DNA of 64,000 bases, taken from positions 31,900-95,899 of the forward strand of contig NZ_QUMT01000008.1 of assembly GCF_003387155.1 (NCBI RefSeq), in the 5' to 3' direction. A program made the translations under genes and the position numbers. The stretch's first letter is position 1; every line of letters starts with the position of its first letter. Under the pieces are notes generated by a model that was given only the letters and a program-made list of their open reading frames with translations, had not been told where the DNA came from and did not search any database. Positions 17,064 through 25,993 of this stretch are shown in pieces. The stretch is from Roseateles depolymerans. GTDB taxonomy: Bacteria > Pseudomonadota > Gammaproteobacteria > Burkholderiales > Burkholderiaceae_C.

Positions 17064-18590
17064 ATGACAGCAGCACACAAGCCCTGGCGAATCACGACCG
17101 CCGCCCCTGCGGACGCTCCGGTCGCGGTGATCGGCGCCGGCGTGATGGGCGCCGGCATCGCCCAGGTGGCGGCCCAGGCCGGGCATCCGGTGCAACTGAT
17201 GGACCTGCGGGAGGGCGCAGCGCAAGCGGCGATCGACAAGATCGGGCAGGCCCTGGCCGCGCTGGTCAGCAAGGGCCGGATGGCGGACGAGGAACGTACG
17301 GCGGTGATGGCGCGTCTGCGTCCGGCCGCCTCCGTGGACGACCTGGCCGACGCAGCGCTGGTGGTGGAAGTGATCATCGAGCAACTGGCACCGAAGCAGG
17401 CGCTGCTCAAGGCGCTCGACACGCTGCTGCCGGCGGACGCGCTGATTGCGTCGAACACCTCGTCCATCAGCATCACCGCCCTGGCCAACGGCATGACCAC
17501 GCCGCAGCGGCTGGTGGGCATGCACTTCTTCAATCCGGTGCCGCTGATGAAGCTGGTGGAGGTGGTGTGGGGCGCCGAAACCGACCCGGACGCTGCCCAG
17601 GCCATCGACGCCCTGGCCCGGCGCTGGAACAAGACGCCGGTGCATGCGAAGTCCACGCCCGGTTTCATCGTGAACCGGATTGCACGGCCGTATTACGCCG
17701 AGAGCCTTCAGGTCCTGCAGGAGCAGGGGGCCACCCCCGCGGTGGTGGACCGCGCGCTGCGCGGGGCCGGCTTTCGCATGGGCCCGTGCGAGCTGATGGA
17801 CCTGATCGGCCACGACACCAATGCGCTGGTGACCCAGTCGGTGTTCGAGGCGAACTTCGGCGACAAGCGCTTCCAGCCGTCCCTGGTCCAGCGGGCGCTG
17901 GTGGATGGCGGCCGGTTGGGGCGCAAGGTCGGCAAGGGGTTTTATGAGGGGGTGCCGCAGGCCGCGCCTCCAGTCCCCGTCCCCACGACCCCGGCGCCCG
18001 CCGTGACGCTCTGTGGCCAGGGCCCGCTGGTCGAGCATCTGGCCGGCTGGCTGGCCCATCGGGGGCTGACGGTGGCGACGGCACCCGAGGCGGGCTGGCA
18101 GGGGCTGGCGCTGGAAGGCCTGGAGCTGCACCTGACCGACGGCCGCTGCGCTGCAGAACTGGCCCACCATCGGCAGCAGCCGGCCCTGGCCGTGATGGAC
18201 TGGCCGGTGGCGCCGGACCGGGCGGACGGTCTGGCCGTCGCGTTCGGACCGAAGGTGACCGAGGCCCAGCAGGCGATGGCCGCTGAGCTGCTTCGCCATC
18301 TGGGCTGGGAGCTGCTGACCCTGCGGGACATCCCCGGACTGGTGGTGGCCCGCACGATTGCCATGCTGGTCAACGAAGCGGCCGATGCGGTCTGGCAGGG
18401 AGTCTGCGACGCGCCGGCCGCCGACACGGCGATGAAGCTGGGCGTGAACTATCCGGCCGGCCCGTTCGAATGGCTGGAGCAACTGGGTGCGCCCACCGTT
18501 GTGCAACTGCTGGAGGGGCTGTTCACCAGTTACCGCAGCGAGCGCTATCGGGTGAGCCCGCTGCTGAAGCATCGGCTCTGGGCTGCCTGA
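17064..18590 (+). CDS. paaH: 3-Hydroxyadipyl-CoA dehydrogenase, PaaH-type
   Basis: The 508-residue NAD-dependent dehydrogenase has a Rossmann domain (VIGAGVMGAGIAQVAAQAG), the family signature around HFFNPVPLMKLVEVV, a first C-terminal domain (STPGFIVNRIARPYYAE, GFRMGPCELMDLIGHD) and a second C-terminal domain (MLVNEAADAV, then LGVNYPAGPFEW) found in PaaH/PaaC but not in short HBD enzymes. It would oxidise 3-hydroxyadipyl-CoA to 3-oxoadipyl-CoA in phenylacetate degradation. The start ATG 17064 follows GAGGAGA. It lies 200 bases after the enoyl-CoA hydratase in the same direction. The thiolase that uses its product is encoded at 20052-21251. Confidence 0.85.
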   Translation: MTAAHKPWRITTAAPADAPVAVIGAGVMGAGIAQVAAQAGHPVQLMDLREGAAQAAIDKIGQALAALVSKGRMADEERTAVMARLRPAASVDDLADAALVVEVIIEQLAPKQALLKALDTLLPADALIASNTSSISITALANGMTTPQRLVGMHFFNPVPLMKLVEVVWGAETDPDAAQAIDALARRWNKTPVHAKSTPGFIVNRIARPYYAESLQVLQEQGATPAVVDRALRGAGFRMGPCELMDLIGHDTNALVTQSVFEANFGDKRFQPSLVQRALVDGGRLGRKVGKGFYEGVPQAAPPVPVPTTPAPAVTLCGQGPLVEHLAGWLAHRGLTVATAPEAGWQGLALEGLELHLTDGRCAAELAHHRQQPALAVMDWPVAPDRADGLAVAFGPKVTEAQQAMAAELLRHLGWELLTLRDIPGLVVARTIAMLVNEAADAVWQGVCDAPAADTAMKLGVNYPAGPFEWLEQLGAPTVVQLLEGLFTSYRSERYRVSPLLKHRLWAA

Positions 18591-18671
18591 CGGTCGAGGC
18601 TGAGGCTGAGGCTGACCGCTGACCGCGACGCTGACCGCTGGCGTCGGAACGCAGCACGCGCCCCAAAGAAA

Positions 18672-18701
18672 AACGCCGCGGCGGCGAACCGCGGCGGCGT
18701 T
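18672..18701 (-). terminator. Terminator of the IclR-type gene (and possibly of paaH)
   Basis: A 13-position stem from AACGCCGC to GCGGCGTT with one G-G mismatch and a CGAA loop lies between the convergent paaH and regulator genes. On the minus strand it is followed by a T-rich run (TTTTTCTTT), so it mainly stops the regulator transcript. Confidence 0.8.
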
Positions 18702-18723
18702 GATCGAAGGCGCGGTGCGCCGT

Positions 18724-19557
18724 TCAGAGCAGCATGCGCAGGTGAGCCTGAGCCTGCAGCAGCGGCGGCAGGCAGTGCTCGACCATCTGTTCCATGCTCA
18801 TGCGCGAGGCATGCACGCTGATGGCCATCGCGGCGACGGTGTCGCCCTTGTAGTTCTTCAGCGGCACGCTCACCGAACGCAGGCCCTGTTCCAGTTCCTG
18901 GTCGATCAGCGCATAACCCTGGGCGCGGGCGCGGGCGATCTCGATGCGCAGGCGCTCCGGATGGGTGATGGTGTGCGGCGTCAGGGCGTTGAGTTCCTGG
19001 CGGGCGATGAAGGCATCCACATCGGCTTGCGACTGGGCGGCCAGCAGCACGCGGCCGTTGGCGGTGCAGTAAGCCGGCACGCGGGTGCCAGGTTGCAGCG
19101 TGGGCGACACGACGCGGCCGGCGCTGGTGGCCGAGATGCAGATCACGTCATTGCCGTCCAGCACGCCGGCCGAGCTGGCTTCCTTCATCGCATAGGCCAG
19201 CTTGTGCAGCTCGGGCTCGATGATGCGCGGCAGACGGGCGGAGTGCATGTAGCTCTGGCCCAGGCGCAGCACCTTGGGGGTCAGGGCAAACATCTTGCGG
19301 TCCTGGGAGACGAAGCCCAGGTGGGTCAGCGTCAGCAGGTAACGGCGGGCGGCGGCGCGGGTCAGGCCCGTGCGGCCGGCCACTTCACTGATGGTCAGGC
19401 GCGGACGTTCCTGGTCGAAAGCCTCGATGACGGCCAGGCCCTTTTCGAGGCCGGCCACCAGATCCCGCTTCAGCGGGCCGGTACGGACTTCTTCCGTGGG
19501 GGCGTCGGGAATGACCGCAGCGGTCAGTTCGTCGTCTAGGGAGCGTTCAGCGGACAT
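18724..19557 (-). CDS. IclR family regulator, PcaR/PobR type
   Basis: The 277-residue protein has an N-terminal winged helix (residues about 30-90; LEKGLAVIEAFDQ, then LTISEVAGRTGLTRAAARRYLLTL) and a C-terminal IclR effector domain (about 105-270; VSPTLQPGTRVPAYCTANGRVLLA, then ALIDQELEQGLRSVSVPL). These match the PcaR/PcaU/PobR subgroup that controls the beta-ketoadipate pathway. The 3-oxoadipyl-CoA thiolase gene lies upstream on the same strand and paaH converges on it, which supports control of aromatic-acid catabolism. The inducer may be 3-oxoadipate or a related acid, by family analogy only. Confidence 0.88.
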   Translation of the reverse strand: MSAERSLDDELTAAVIPDAPTEEVRTGPLKRDLVAGLEKGLAVIEAFDQERPRLTISEVAGRTGLTRAAARRYLLTLTHLGFVSQDRKMFALTPKVLRLGQSYMHSARLPRIIEPELHKLAYAMKEASSAGVLDGNDVICISATSAGRVVSPTLQPGTRVPAYCTANGRVLLAAQSQADVDAFIARQELNALTPHTITHPERLRIEIARARAQGYALIDQELEQGLRSVSVPLKNYKGDTVAAMAISVHASRMSMEQMVEHCLPPLLQAQAHLRMLL

Positions 19558-20051
19558 GGTAAACCGTTTGTGCGTTTAACGCCCAAATCTGCTGGGCGTG
19601 GGCAGGAGATGCCCGTCACTATAGGGACAACCCTGTGAAGTATCTTTGCCAGGGCCATTGTTTCCAACGCTATCCGCACGAACATGCACCATGCTGGTGA
19701 TTTCAAGACGATATGCGCCCGGCACCCACACGAAATGGGTGATCAAGGGCGGCAATCGCAAATCAGGGCGCAGGAGCGGGCAGGTGACGGGCGATTGGCA
19801 ACAAGAAATGACGAGGGGGACCTATGAAAAGTGGTCATGCCGCTCATATATGAGCGGTATGCGCCACCAGACGCCGTCAGTATCCCATGCGATGTGCGAT
19901 TACCGCTTCCCCGAATGGGACCGTTGTCATGACAATTTTTCAGCGTCCGCTGACTTTTGCTCATGATTGGCTTACGCGTACGGCTGCGCGTGGGACGCCC
20001 AAACGCCCCCCGAAAGGGTGAGGCGACGCGCTCAGCGTCGCTCTGGACCGC
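19558..20051. promoter_or_regulatory. 494-bp regulatory gap upstream of the IclR gene, with two palindromes
   Basis: This stretch lies between the regulator start and the end of the thiolase gene. It is visibly less G+C-rich than its neighbours and has no convincing gene. It contains an 18-bp perfect palindrome CCGCTCATATATGAGCGG (19840-19857) and a 12-bp perfect palindrome TTGTCATGACAA (19924-19935). Close to the gene start, CGCCCA/TGGGCG form a short hairpin. The palindromes are 250-380 bp from the gene, far for a simple repressor site. They could serve an activator or a small unseen transcript. Confidence 0.45.
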
Positions 20052-21251
20052 TCAGACCCGCTCGATGACCACCGCAATCCCCTGGCCGACGCCGATGCAC
20101 ATCGTGCACAGGGCATACCGGCCCCCGGTGCGCTGCAGTTGGTGGGCAGCGGTGGCCACCAGCCGCGCGCCGCTGGCCCCCAGCGGATGGCCCAGGGCAA
20201 TGGCCCCGCCGTTCGGATTGACGCGGGGGTCGTCGTCCTGCAGCCCCAGGTCGCGCAGAACGGCAAGCCCCTGCGCCGCAAACGCCTCGTTGAGCTCGAT
20301 GACGTCCATCTGCGCCAGCGTCAGGCCCACCTGGGCCAGCACCTTGCGGCTGGCCGGCGCCGGGCCGATGCCCATGATGCGCGGTGGCACGCCCGCCGTG
20401 GCCATGCCCAGCACCCGCGCCTGCGGCGTCAGGCCATGGCGTCGCACCCCTTCTTCGCTGGCCATCAGCAGGGCCACGCTCCCGTCGTTGACGCCGGAGG
20501 CATTGCCCGCCGTCACGCTGCCGTCGGGACGCACCACGCCTTTCAGACGTGCCAGCGCCTCCAGGCTGGTCTCCCGGGGATGCTCGTCCTGGCTGACGAC
20601 GATGGGCTCGCCCTTTTTCTGCGGCAGGGTGACCGGGCAGATCTCCTCGGCCAGGAAGCCGCTGCGCTGCGCCGCCAGGGCCTTGGTCTGACTGGCCAGG
20701 GCCATGCGGTCCTGCGCTTCGCGTTCGATGCCGAAGTCGGTGGCGACGTTTTCAGCGGTCTCCGGCATCGCGTCCACGCCGTACTGCGCCTTCATCTGCG
20801 GATTCACGAAGCGCCAGCCGATGGTGGTGTCGTAGAGCGCGCTGCTGCGCGAAAAAGCGGACTCGGCCTTGGGCATGACGAAGGGGGCGCGGCTCATGCT
20901 TTCCACACCACCGGCGATCATCAAGTGGGCCTCGCCGCTGCGCAGCGCCCGGGCGGCGGTGCCCACGGCATCCATGCCGGAGCCGCAGAGCCGGTTGAGC
21001 GTCATGCCGGGCACGTCCACGGGAAGGCCCGCCAGCAGCGCGGCCATGCGGGCGACGTTTCGGTTGTCTTCGCCGGCCTGGTTGGCGCAGCCATACAGCA
21101 CGTCATCCACCGCGCTCCAGTCCAGGCCCGGATGCCGTGCGATGAGCGCCCGGATCGGCACGGCAGCCAGATCATCCGCACGAACCGTTGCAAGGGCGCC
21201 CGCATAGCGACCAAAGGGCGTCCGCTGTGCGTCACAAATGTAGGCAAACAT
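20052..21251 (-). CDS. pcaF: 3-Oxoadipyl-CoA thiolase
   Basis: A 399-residue thiolase that would split 3-oxoadipyl-CoA into succinyl-CoA and acetyl-CoA, the last step of the beta-ketoadipate and phenylacetate routes. The signature GCANQAGEDNRNVARMA sets PcaF/PaaJ apart from acetoacetyl-CoA thiolases. The nucleophilic cysteine is in LNRLCGSGMDAV, with the histidine in NPNGGAIALGHPLGASGAR and the second cysteine in CTMCIGVGQG. The start ATG 21251 is nine bases before the conserved ICDAQRTPFGR and has GGAGA upstream; the longer frame adds a non-conserved extension. Expected to be controlled by the neighbouring IclR protein. Confidence 0.92.
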   Translation of the reverse strand: MFAYICDAQRTPFGRYAGALATVRADDLAAVPIRALIARHPGLDWSAVDDVLYGCANQAGEDNRNVARMAALLAGLPVDVPGMTLNRLCGSGMDAVGTAARALRSGEAHLMIAGGVESMSRAPFVMPKAESAFSRSSALYDTTIGWRFVNPQMKAQYGVDAMPETAENVATDFGIEREAQDRMALASQTKALAAQRSGFLAEEICPVTLPQKKGEPIVVSQDEHPRETSLEALARLKGVVRPDGSVTAGNASGVNDGSVALLMASEEGVRRHGLTPQARVLGMATAGVPPRIMGIGPAPASRKVLAQVGLTLAQMDVIELNEAFAAQGLAVLRDLGLQDDDPRVNPNGGAIALGHPLGASGARLVATAAHQLQRTGGRYALCTMCIGVGQGIAVVIERV

Positions 21252-21442
21252 GACAGTCTCCGGAATCTTTATGAGAATGGTGGGTCGGGAACGATCATAG
21301 GGGGGCAGGGGAAAAAGCTGTGACAAGTTGCACGCAAGCGGTTGGAACGTCCGCCGTGTCGCGCTGCAGACGCGAAATTGGCTTAACTTCCGCCCCTCTC
21401 CAGCCGAAGCACGGATGAGGGCGGAAACCCTGTGGAATCAAA

Positions 21443-22726
21443 ATGAAGGACAAGTCGGCCGATCCGTTGATCGATGTCAGCCAGCTCAAGGTGGGGATGT
21501 TCATCCACCTGGACCTGGGCTGGATGTCGCACCCGTTCCCGCTGAGCAGTTTCAAGCTCAGCTCGGAAGAGCAACTGCTGATCCTTCGCCGGCTGGGCCT
21601 CAAACAGGTGCGCTGGAGCCCCAGCCGCAGCGACCTGCCGCTGGAAGCGGCCCCGATGCCGGCCGTGCCTGCGCCGGCCGCCGCGCCCACGGCCGCGGCC
21701 GCGGACAACGACCCTGAAAAAGACCAGCACCGTCTGGCGTTGGCACAGCAGCGGGAAGCCCTGCTGCTGTGCGAGCGTCAATATGCGGAAGCCGCCTCGG
21801 CCCTGCGTGAATTGATGGACCTGGTGCCCCGCGAGCCGGTGAATGCCAAGGACCGCTCCGCCGCTCTGTCCCGCGCGCTGCTGGACAAGATGCTGGTGGA
21901 GGGCGACATCAACATCCGCCTGCTCAATGAAGGCGCCGGCGACCGGGCATCGGCCCATGCGCTGAACGTGGCCATCATCTCGATGCTGCTGGGCCGGGCC
22001 TTTGGCCTGGGCAACGAGGAACTGGCCGACCTGGGCCAGGGCGCGCTGCTGCACGACCTGGGCAAGCTGGAGCTGACCCCGCGCTTTCGCCATCGTGACG
22101 AGAGCTTCACCGTGGCCGAAGTGCAGGCCTATCAGCAGCACGTGGCCAAGGGCGTGGCGCTGGCGCAGAAGATGGGCGTCAGTGCCGCCCCGCTGCTGGT
22201 CATCGCGCAGCATCATGAACATGCGGACGGCAGCGGCTTCCCGCAGCATCTCAATGCCGATCGGATGAGCATTCTGGCCCGCATCGTCGCCTTGGTGAAC
22301 CGCTTCGACGGGCTGTGCAATCCGCTGATCGCCGCCAAGGCCATGACGCCGCACGAGGCGCTGTCGCTGATGTTCGCGCAGGGGCGCAGCCGCTTCGACG
22401 CCACCATGCTCAATGCCTTCATCCGCATGATGGGTGTGTATCCCCCTGGCTCGGCGGTGCAGTTGACCGACGACCGTTATGCGCTGGTGGTGGCGGTGAA
22501 CTCCTCCCGTCCGCTCAAGCCCAAGGTCATGGTGCACGACGCCAAGGTGCCGCGTGACGAGGCCCTGCTGTTGAACCTGGAAGAGATGCCGGACCTGGGC
22601 ATCCGCCGCAGCCTCAAGCCGCAGCAACTGCCTCGCGCCTCGATGGACTACCTGTCGCCGCGTGGCCGTATCGCCTACTTCTTCGAACCCGCCAATCCGT
22701 CGCAGTCCCGGGAGCTGGCCGCGTGA
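21443..22726 (+). CDS. HD-GYP c-di-GMP phosphodiesterase with DUF3391 N-terminus
   Basis: The 427-residue protein starts with a DUF3391-like segment (about residues 9-65; DVSQLKVGMFIHLDLGWMSH), then an Ala/Pro linker, a short helical stretch and an HD-GYP domain at about residues 170-340. The metal site is intact (HDLGK, later HHEHADGSGFP). The GYP tripeptide is GFP here, a conservative change. It should hydrolyse cyclic di-GMP to GMP or pGpG. It is the first gene of an operon; its stop overlaps the GTG start of a PAS-GGDEF-EAL gene, so the two c-di-GMP enzymes are made together. Confidence 0.88.
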   Translation: MKDKSADPLIDVSQLKVGMFIHLDLGWMSHPFPLSSFKLSSEEQLLILRRLGLKQVRWSPSRSDLPLEAAPMPAVPAPAAAPTAAAADNDPEKDQHRLALAQQREALLLCERQYAEAASALRELMDLVPREPVNAKDRSAALSRALLDKMLVEGDINIRLLNEGAGDRASAHALNVAIISMLLGRAFGLGNEELADLGQGALLHDLGKLELTPRFRHRDESFTVAEVQAYQQHVAKGVALAQKMGVSAAPLLVIAQHHEHADGSGFPQHLNADRMSILARIVALVNRFDGLCNPLIAAKAMTPHEALSLMFAQGRSRFDATMLNAFIRMMGVYPPGSAVQLTDDRYALVVAVNSSRPLKPKVMVHDAKVPRDEALLLNLEEMPDLGIRRSLKPQQLPRASMDYLSPRGRIAYFFEPANPSQSRELAA

Positions 22727-24945
22727 AACCGGTGCGTCCTGCTCGCGGCGCCGCACAGGCGCCGGAGGGCCCGTCGGACCTCGTATCCCCGGCAGTCCTC
22801 CTGAACCCGTCCTTCCTGCGCCTGATCGATGGCCTGCAGGAAGCGGTCTGGCTGGTCTGTGCCCGCACCCATGCGGTGGTGGCGGTGAACGCCGCCTCCC
22901 AGGCTTTGCTGGGCCTGGACGCTCGGGACCTGGTCGGCAGCCAGATCGAGTCGCTGGCGGCCACGCCGGAAGATGCGCTGTTCTGGATGGACGCCGCCAT
23001 CGGCCGCCGGGAGCCGCTGCACACCGACACCATGATGCGCCATGCCGACGGCCGCATGCTGTGGGTGTCCCGGCGCATCAGCCATGTGCCGCAGCCCGAA
23101 GGACACGGCCTGTGGCTGGTGGCCATGCGGGACCAGACCCAGCAGCGCCACCACGACGAGGAGCGTGAAACCCTGCTCGCCGAGCTGCGCGCCACGCTGG
23201 AATCGACCGCCGACGGCATCCTGGTGACCGACCTGGCCGGACGCATCCGCAGCTTCAACCAGCGGCTGGCCTCGCTGTGGGGCATCCCCGAGGACCTGCT
23301 CAACGAACGCAATGACGACGCGGTGCAGGCCTGGATGCGTCGCAGCGTGGTGGACGGCCAGGGCTATGCGATGCGGCTGACCGCCATCCAGGAATCCCCG
23401 CTGCTGCACACCAGCGACAACATCAAGCTGATCGACGGGCGGGTGATGGAGCGGGTCTCGCTGCCGCAATGGAGCCGCGGACGGCCAATTGGCCGGGTCT
23501 ATTCCTTCCGCGACCTGAGCGAGAAACTGGCGGCCCGCCAGCGCATCGAGGAGCTGTCCCACAACGACATGCTCACCAGCCTGCCCAACCGCCGCGCGCT
23601 GCTGGAGCGGGTGGACTATGCGCAGGCCATGGCCCGGCGCGAGGCCTCGCCGTTTGCGCTGCTCAATGTCGACCTGGACCGCTTCAAGCAGATCAACGAC
23701 ACCCTCGGCCATTCCTACGGCGACCGCGTCATCAAGGAAGTGGCCGTGCGGCTGAAGGAATCGCTGCGGGAAGTGGACACCGTGGCCCGGCTGGACGGCG
23801 ATGAATTCGCGCTGCTGATCCACCAGGCCGATGCCCGGGGCGCCGAACATGCGGCCCGCCGGGTGCAGGAAGCGATGTCGCGGCCCTTCAGCTTCGACAC
23901 GCTGAGCTTCACCGTCACCTGCAGCATCGGCATTGCGCTGTTCCCCGGCGACGGTGCGAGCGCCGACGACCTGCTGGCCAGCGCCGAGCGGGCCATGCAC
24001 TGGGTCAAGGAAAGCGGCCGCAGTGCCTTCCGTTTCCACCAGCCTCGCAAGGATGTGGACCTGCTCTCGCGCATGCGGCTGGACCATGCCATGCGGCGCG
24101 CGCTGCAGGAGGGCGAGTTCCGGCTGCACTTCCAGCCCCAGATCGCGGTGGACAGCGGCGCGCTGATCGGCGCGGAAGCCTTGATCCGCTGGCGGGACCC
24201 GCATCGGGGCGATGTGCCGCCTTCGGAGTTCATCCCCGTGGCGGAAGAAAGCGGCTTCATCATCGCCATCGGCCAATGGGTGCTGCAGCAGGCGGTGGCG
24301 CAGGCGGCCGACTGGCTGAAGAAGGGCCTGCGGGTGCCGGTGGCCGTCAACGTCTCGGCGCTGCAGTTCCAGCAACCGCAGTTCGTGGACACCGTGGCTC
24401 AGACCCTGCGCGCCGCACAGCTGCCGCCAGACCTGCTGGAGCTGGAGCTGACCGAGTCGGTGCTGCTGCGTGACGCGGACGAAGCGCTGCACCGCATGCA
24501 GGCGCTGTCCGAGCTGGGGCTGCAACTGGCGATCGATGATTTCGGCACCGGGTATTCCAGCCTGGGCTACCTCAAACGTTTCCCCATCCAGCGACTGAAG
24601 GTGGACCGAAGCTTCGTCAAGGGCCTGCCGGGCGATGCGAGCGACGAGGGCATCGTCAATGCCATCGTGCAGATGGGGCGGGCGCTGAAGCTCCAGGTCA
24701 TCGCCGAGGGCGTGGAGACCGAGGACCAACTGGCCTTCCTGGCGCGCTGCGGCTGCCAGGAATACCAGGGCTTCCTGTGCGCGCCGGCGCTGGATCCGCG
24801 CAGCTTCGAGCATCGCTTCAAGCCGGCCGACGCCATCGGTACGCCCCCGGCGGCGCACGCGTCGGCAAAGCCGGTGCCCGTGTCCGCCGCCGAGCCGGTG
24901 GCCGGCCCTTCCAAGCCGACAGTGCGTCTGGTGCGCGGCGCCTGA
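22723..24945 (+). CDS. PAS-PAS-GGDEF-EAL c-di-GMP signalling protein
   Basis: A 740-residue protein with GTG start overlapping the previous stop (GTGA). Two PAS-like sensor domains come first (about residues 30-140 and 150-270), then a GGDEF domain (about 285-445; DMLTSLPNRRALLERV, DLDRFKQINDTLGHSYGD) whose active motif reads DGDEF instead of GGDEF, then an EAL domain (about 455-700; AEALIRWRDP, VNVSALQFQQ, IDDFGTGYSSLGYL, VIAEGVET) with its catalytic motifs present. The EAL half is predicted active. The GGDEF half may be weak or only bind GTP, so net phosphodiesterase activity is likely. No membrane segment is seen. Confidence 0.92.
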   Translation: MKPVRPARGAAQAPEGPSDLVSPAVLLNPSFLRLIDGLQEAVWLVCARTHAVVAVNAASQALLGLDARDLVGSQIESLAATPEDALFWMDAAIGRREPLHTDTMMRHADGRMLWVSRRISHVPQPEGHGLWLVAMRDQTQQRHHDEERETLLAELRATLESTADGILVTDLAGRIRSFNQRLASLWGIPEDLLNERNDDAVQAWMRRSVVDGQGYAMRLTAIQESPLLHTSDNIKLIDGRVMERVSLPQWSRGRPIGRVYSFRDLSEKLAARQRIEELSHNDMLTSLPNRRALLERVDYAQAMARREASPFALLNVDLDRFKQINDTLGHSYGDRVIKEVAVRLKESLREVDTVARLDGDEFALLIHQADARGAEHAARRVQEAMSRPFSFDTLSFTVTCSIGIALFPGDGASADDLLASAERAMHWVKESGRSAFRFHQPRKDVDLLSRMRLDHAMRRALQEGEFRLHFQPQIAVDSGALIGAEALIRWRDPHRGDVPPSEFIPVAEESGFIIAIGQWVLQQAVAQAADWLKKGLRVPVAVNVSALQFQQPQFVDTVAQTLRAAQLPPDLLELELTESVLLRDADEALHRMQALSELGLQLAIDDFGTGYSSLGYLKRFPIQRLKVDRSFVKGLPGDASDEGIVNAIVQMGRALKLQVIAEGVETEDQLAFLARCGCQEYQGFLCAPALDPRSFEHRFKPADAIGTPPAAHASAKPVPVSAAEPVAGPSKPTVRLVRGA

Positions 24946-24994
24946 GGGCACAATGCATGTAGGCCGCCGCATGCCCGGCGGAACGGAGACCAGC

Positions 24995-25318
24995 GTGCTG
25001 TACAAATTCAAATCCAAGGCCGGCGCGGACGTGATCATGCTGCAGCCGCACGGCGACCAGGCCCTGCAGGTGCTGGGGCGCGAGCCGTCGGCCCAGGGCA
25101 TCTTCCAGTCGGCGGACCTGCCGGGGCTCATCCAGCGCGGCGAGGCCGCCATCGAGGAAGAGCAGGCGGCCCATGAACGGGCCAAGGCCGAGGCGCAGGC
25201 CGAGGGCCGCAAGGCACCTCCCGCGCCCGAAGTGGCCCTGCGGCAGCGGCTGTGGCCCCTGCTGGAGCTGATGCGGGCGGCATCGGCCTCGCAGACCGAT
25301 GTGGTCTGGGGCGTCTGA
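24995..25318 (+). CDS. DUF1840 family protein
   Basis: A 107-residue cytosolic protein of a family largely found in Burkholderiales. The conserved opening LYKFKSKAGADVIMLQPHGD follows a GTG start at 24995 with GGAG six bases upstream. An upstream ATG at 24953 is in frame but has no ribosome site and adds a non-conserved leader. A Lys/Ala/Glu-rich helical middle (about residues 50-75) leads to LRQRLWPLLELMRAA at the C-terminus. Function unknown. Its stop is directly followed by the GTG of the phosphatase gene, so the two are coupled. Confidence 0.82.
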   Translation: MLYKFKSKAGADVIMLQPHGDQALQVLGREPSAQGIFQSADLPGLIQRGEAAIEEEQAAHERAKAEAQAEGRKAPPAPEVALRQRLWPLLELMRAASASQTDVVWGV

Positions 25319-25993
25319 GTGGACGCGACGCTGGTCTTTGCCCTTCGTCATGGCGAAACCGCCTGGAACCGGGAAGGGCGCCTGCAAGGCCATCTGAACC
25401 TGCCGCTCAATGACATGGGGCAGGCCCAGGCCCGGCGCCTGGGGGCCGCCCTGGCGGACCAGGCGATCGATGCCGTGTATGCCAGCGACCTGGACCGCGC
25501 CCTGAGTACCGCGAAGGCGGTGGCAGCGGCGCACGGGCTGCCGGTCCACACCGACCCGCGCCTGCGCGAACGCAGTTTTGGCCGCTTTGAAGGGCGCCTG
25601 TGGGCCGACATCGAGGCGGACTATCCGGAGGCTGCGGTGCGCTGGAAGCAGCGGGACCCCACCTTCGAGCCGCCGGGCGGGGAGAGTCTCACCACCTTCT
25701 ATGCCCGCTGCATCGAAGCCGCCTCCTCGATTGCCCTGGCGCATGCGGGGCAGACGGTTGCGCTGGTGGCCCATGGCGGCGTGCTGGACTGCCTCTATCG
25801 CGCCGCCACCCATGTGGACCTCCAGGCGCCGCGCAGCTGGCTGCTGGGCAACGCCAGCATCAACCGGCTGCTGCACACCCCGCAAGGGTTCAGCCTGGTG
25901 GGCTGGAACGACGACCACCACCTGCAGGGGCTGGCCCTGGACGATGCGGGCGTGCCCGGTTTCATGCCGCGCGCGGAGCCCAGCCGGGCCTGA
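25319..25993 (+). CDS. Histidine phosphatase family protein (phosphoglycerate mutase-like)
   Basis: The 224-residue protein has the catalytic RHG motif (FALRHGETAWNREGRLQGH) with the phosphorylated histidine, the second arginine in ASDLDRALSTAKAVA, the acid/base glutamate in RERSFGRFEGR and the second histidine in VAHGGVLDCLYR. This matches the CobC/GpmB branch acting on small phosphorylated molecules. The GTG start abuts the DUF1840 stop (TGAGTG), so translation is coupled. It closes the four-gene c-di-GMP operon. The substrate cannot be told from sequence. Confidence 0.9.
   Translation: MDATLVFALRHGETAWNREGRLQGHLNLPLNDMGQAQARRLGAALADQAIDAVYASDLDRALSTAKAVAAAHGLPVHTDPRLRERSFGRFEGRLWADIEADYPEAAVRWKQRDPTFEPPGGESLTTFYARCIEAASSIALAHAGQTVALVAHGGVLDCLYRAATHVDLQAPRSWLLGNASINRLLHTPQGFSLVGWNDDHHLQGLALDDAGVPGFMPRAEPSRA

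Noticed and set aside
19646..19966. A 106-codon frame in the gap upstream of the IclR gene
   Set aside because: Unusual composition (many Cys/Trp/Met), no ribosome site, overlaps both palindromes, and no family recognised.
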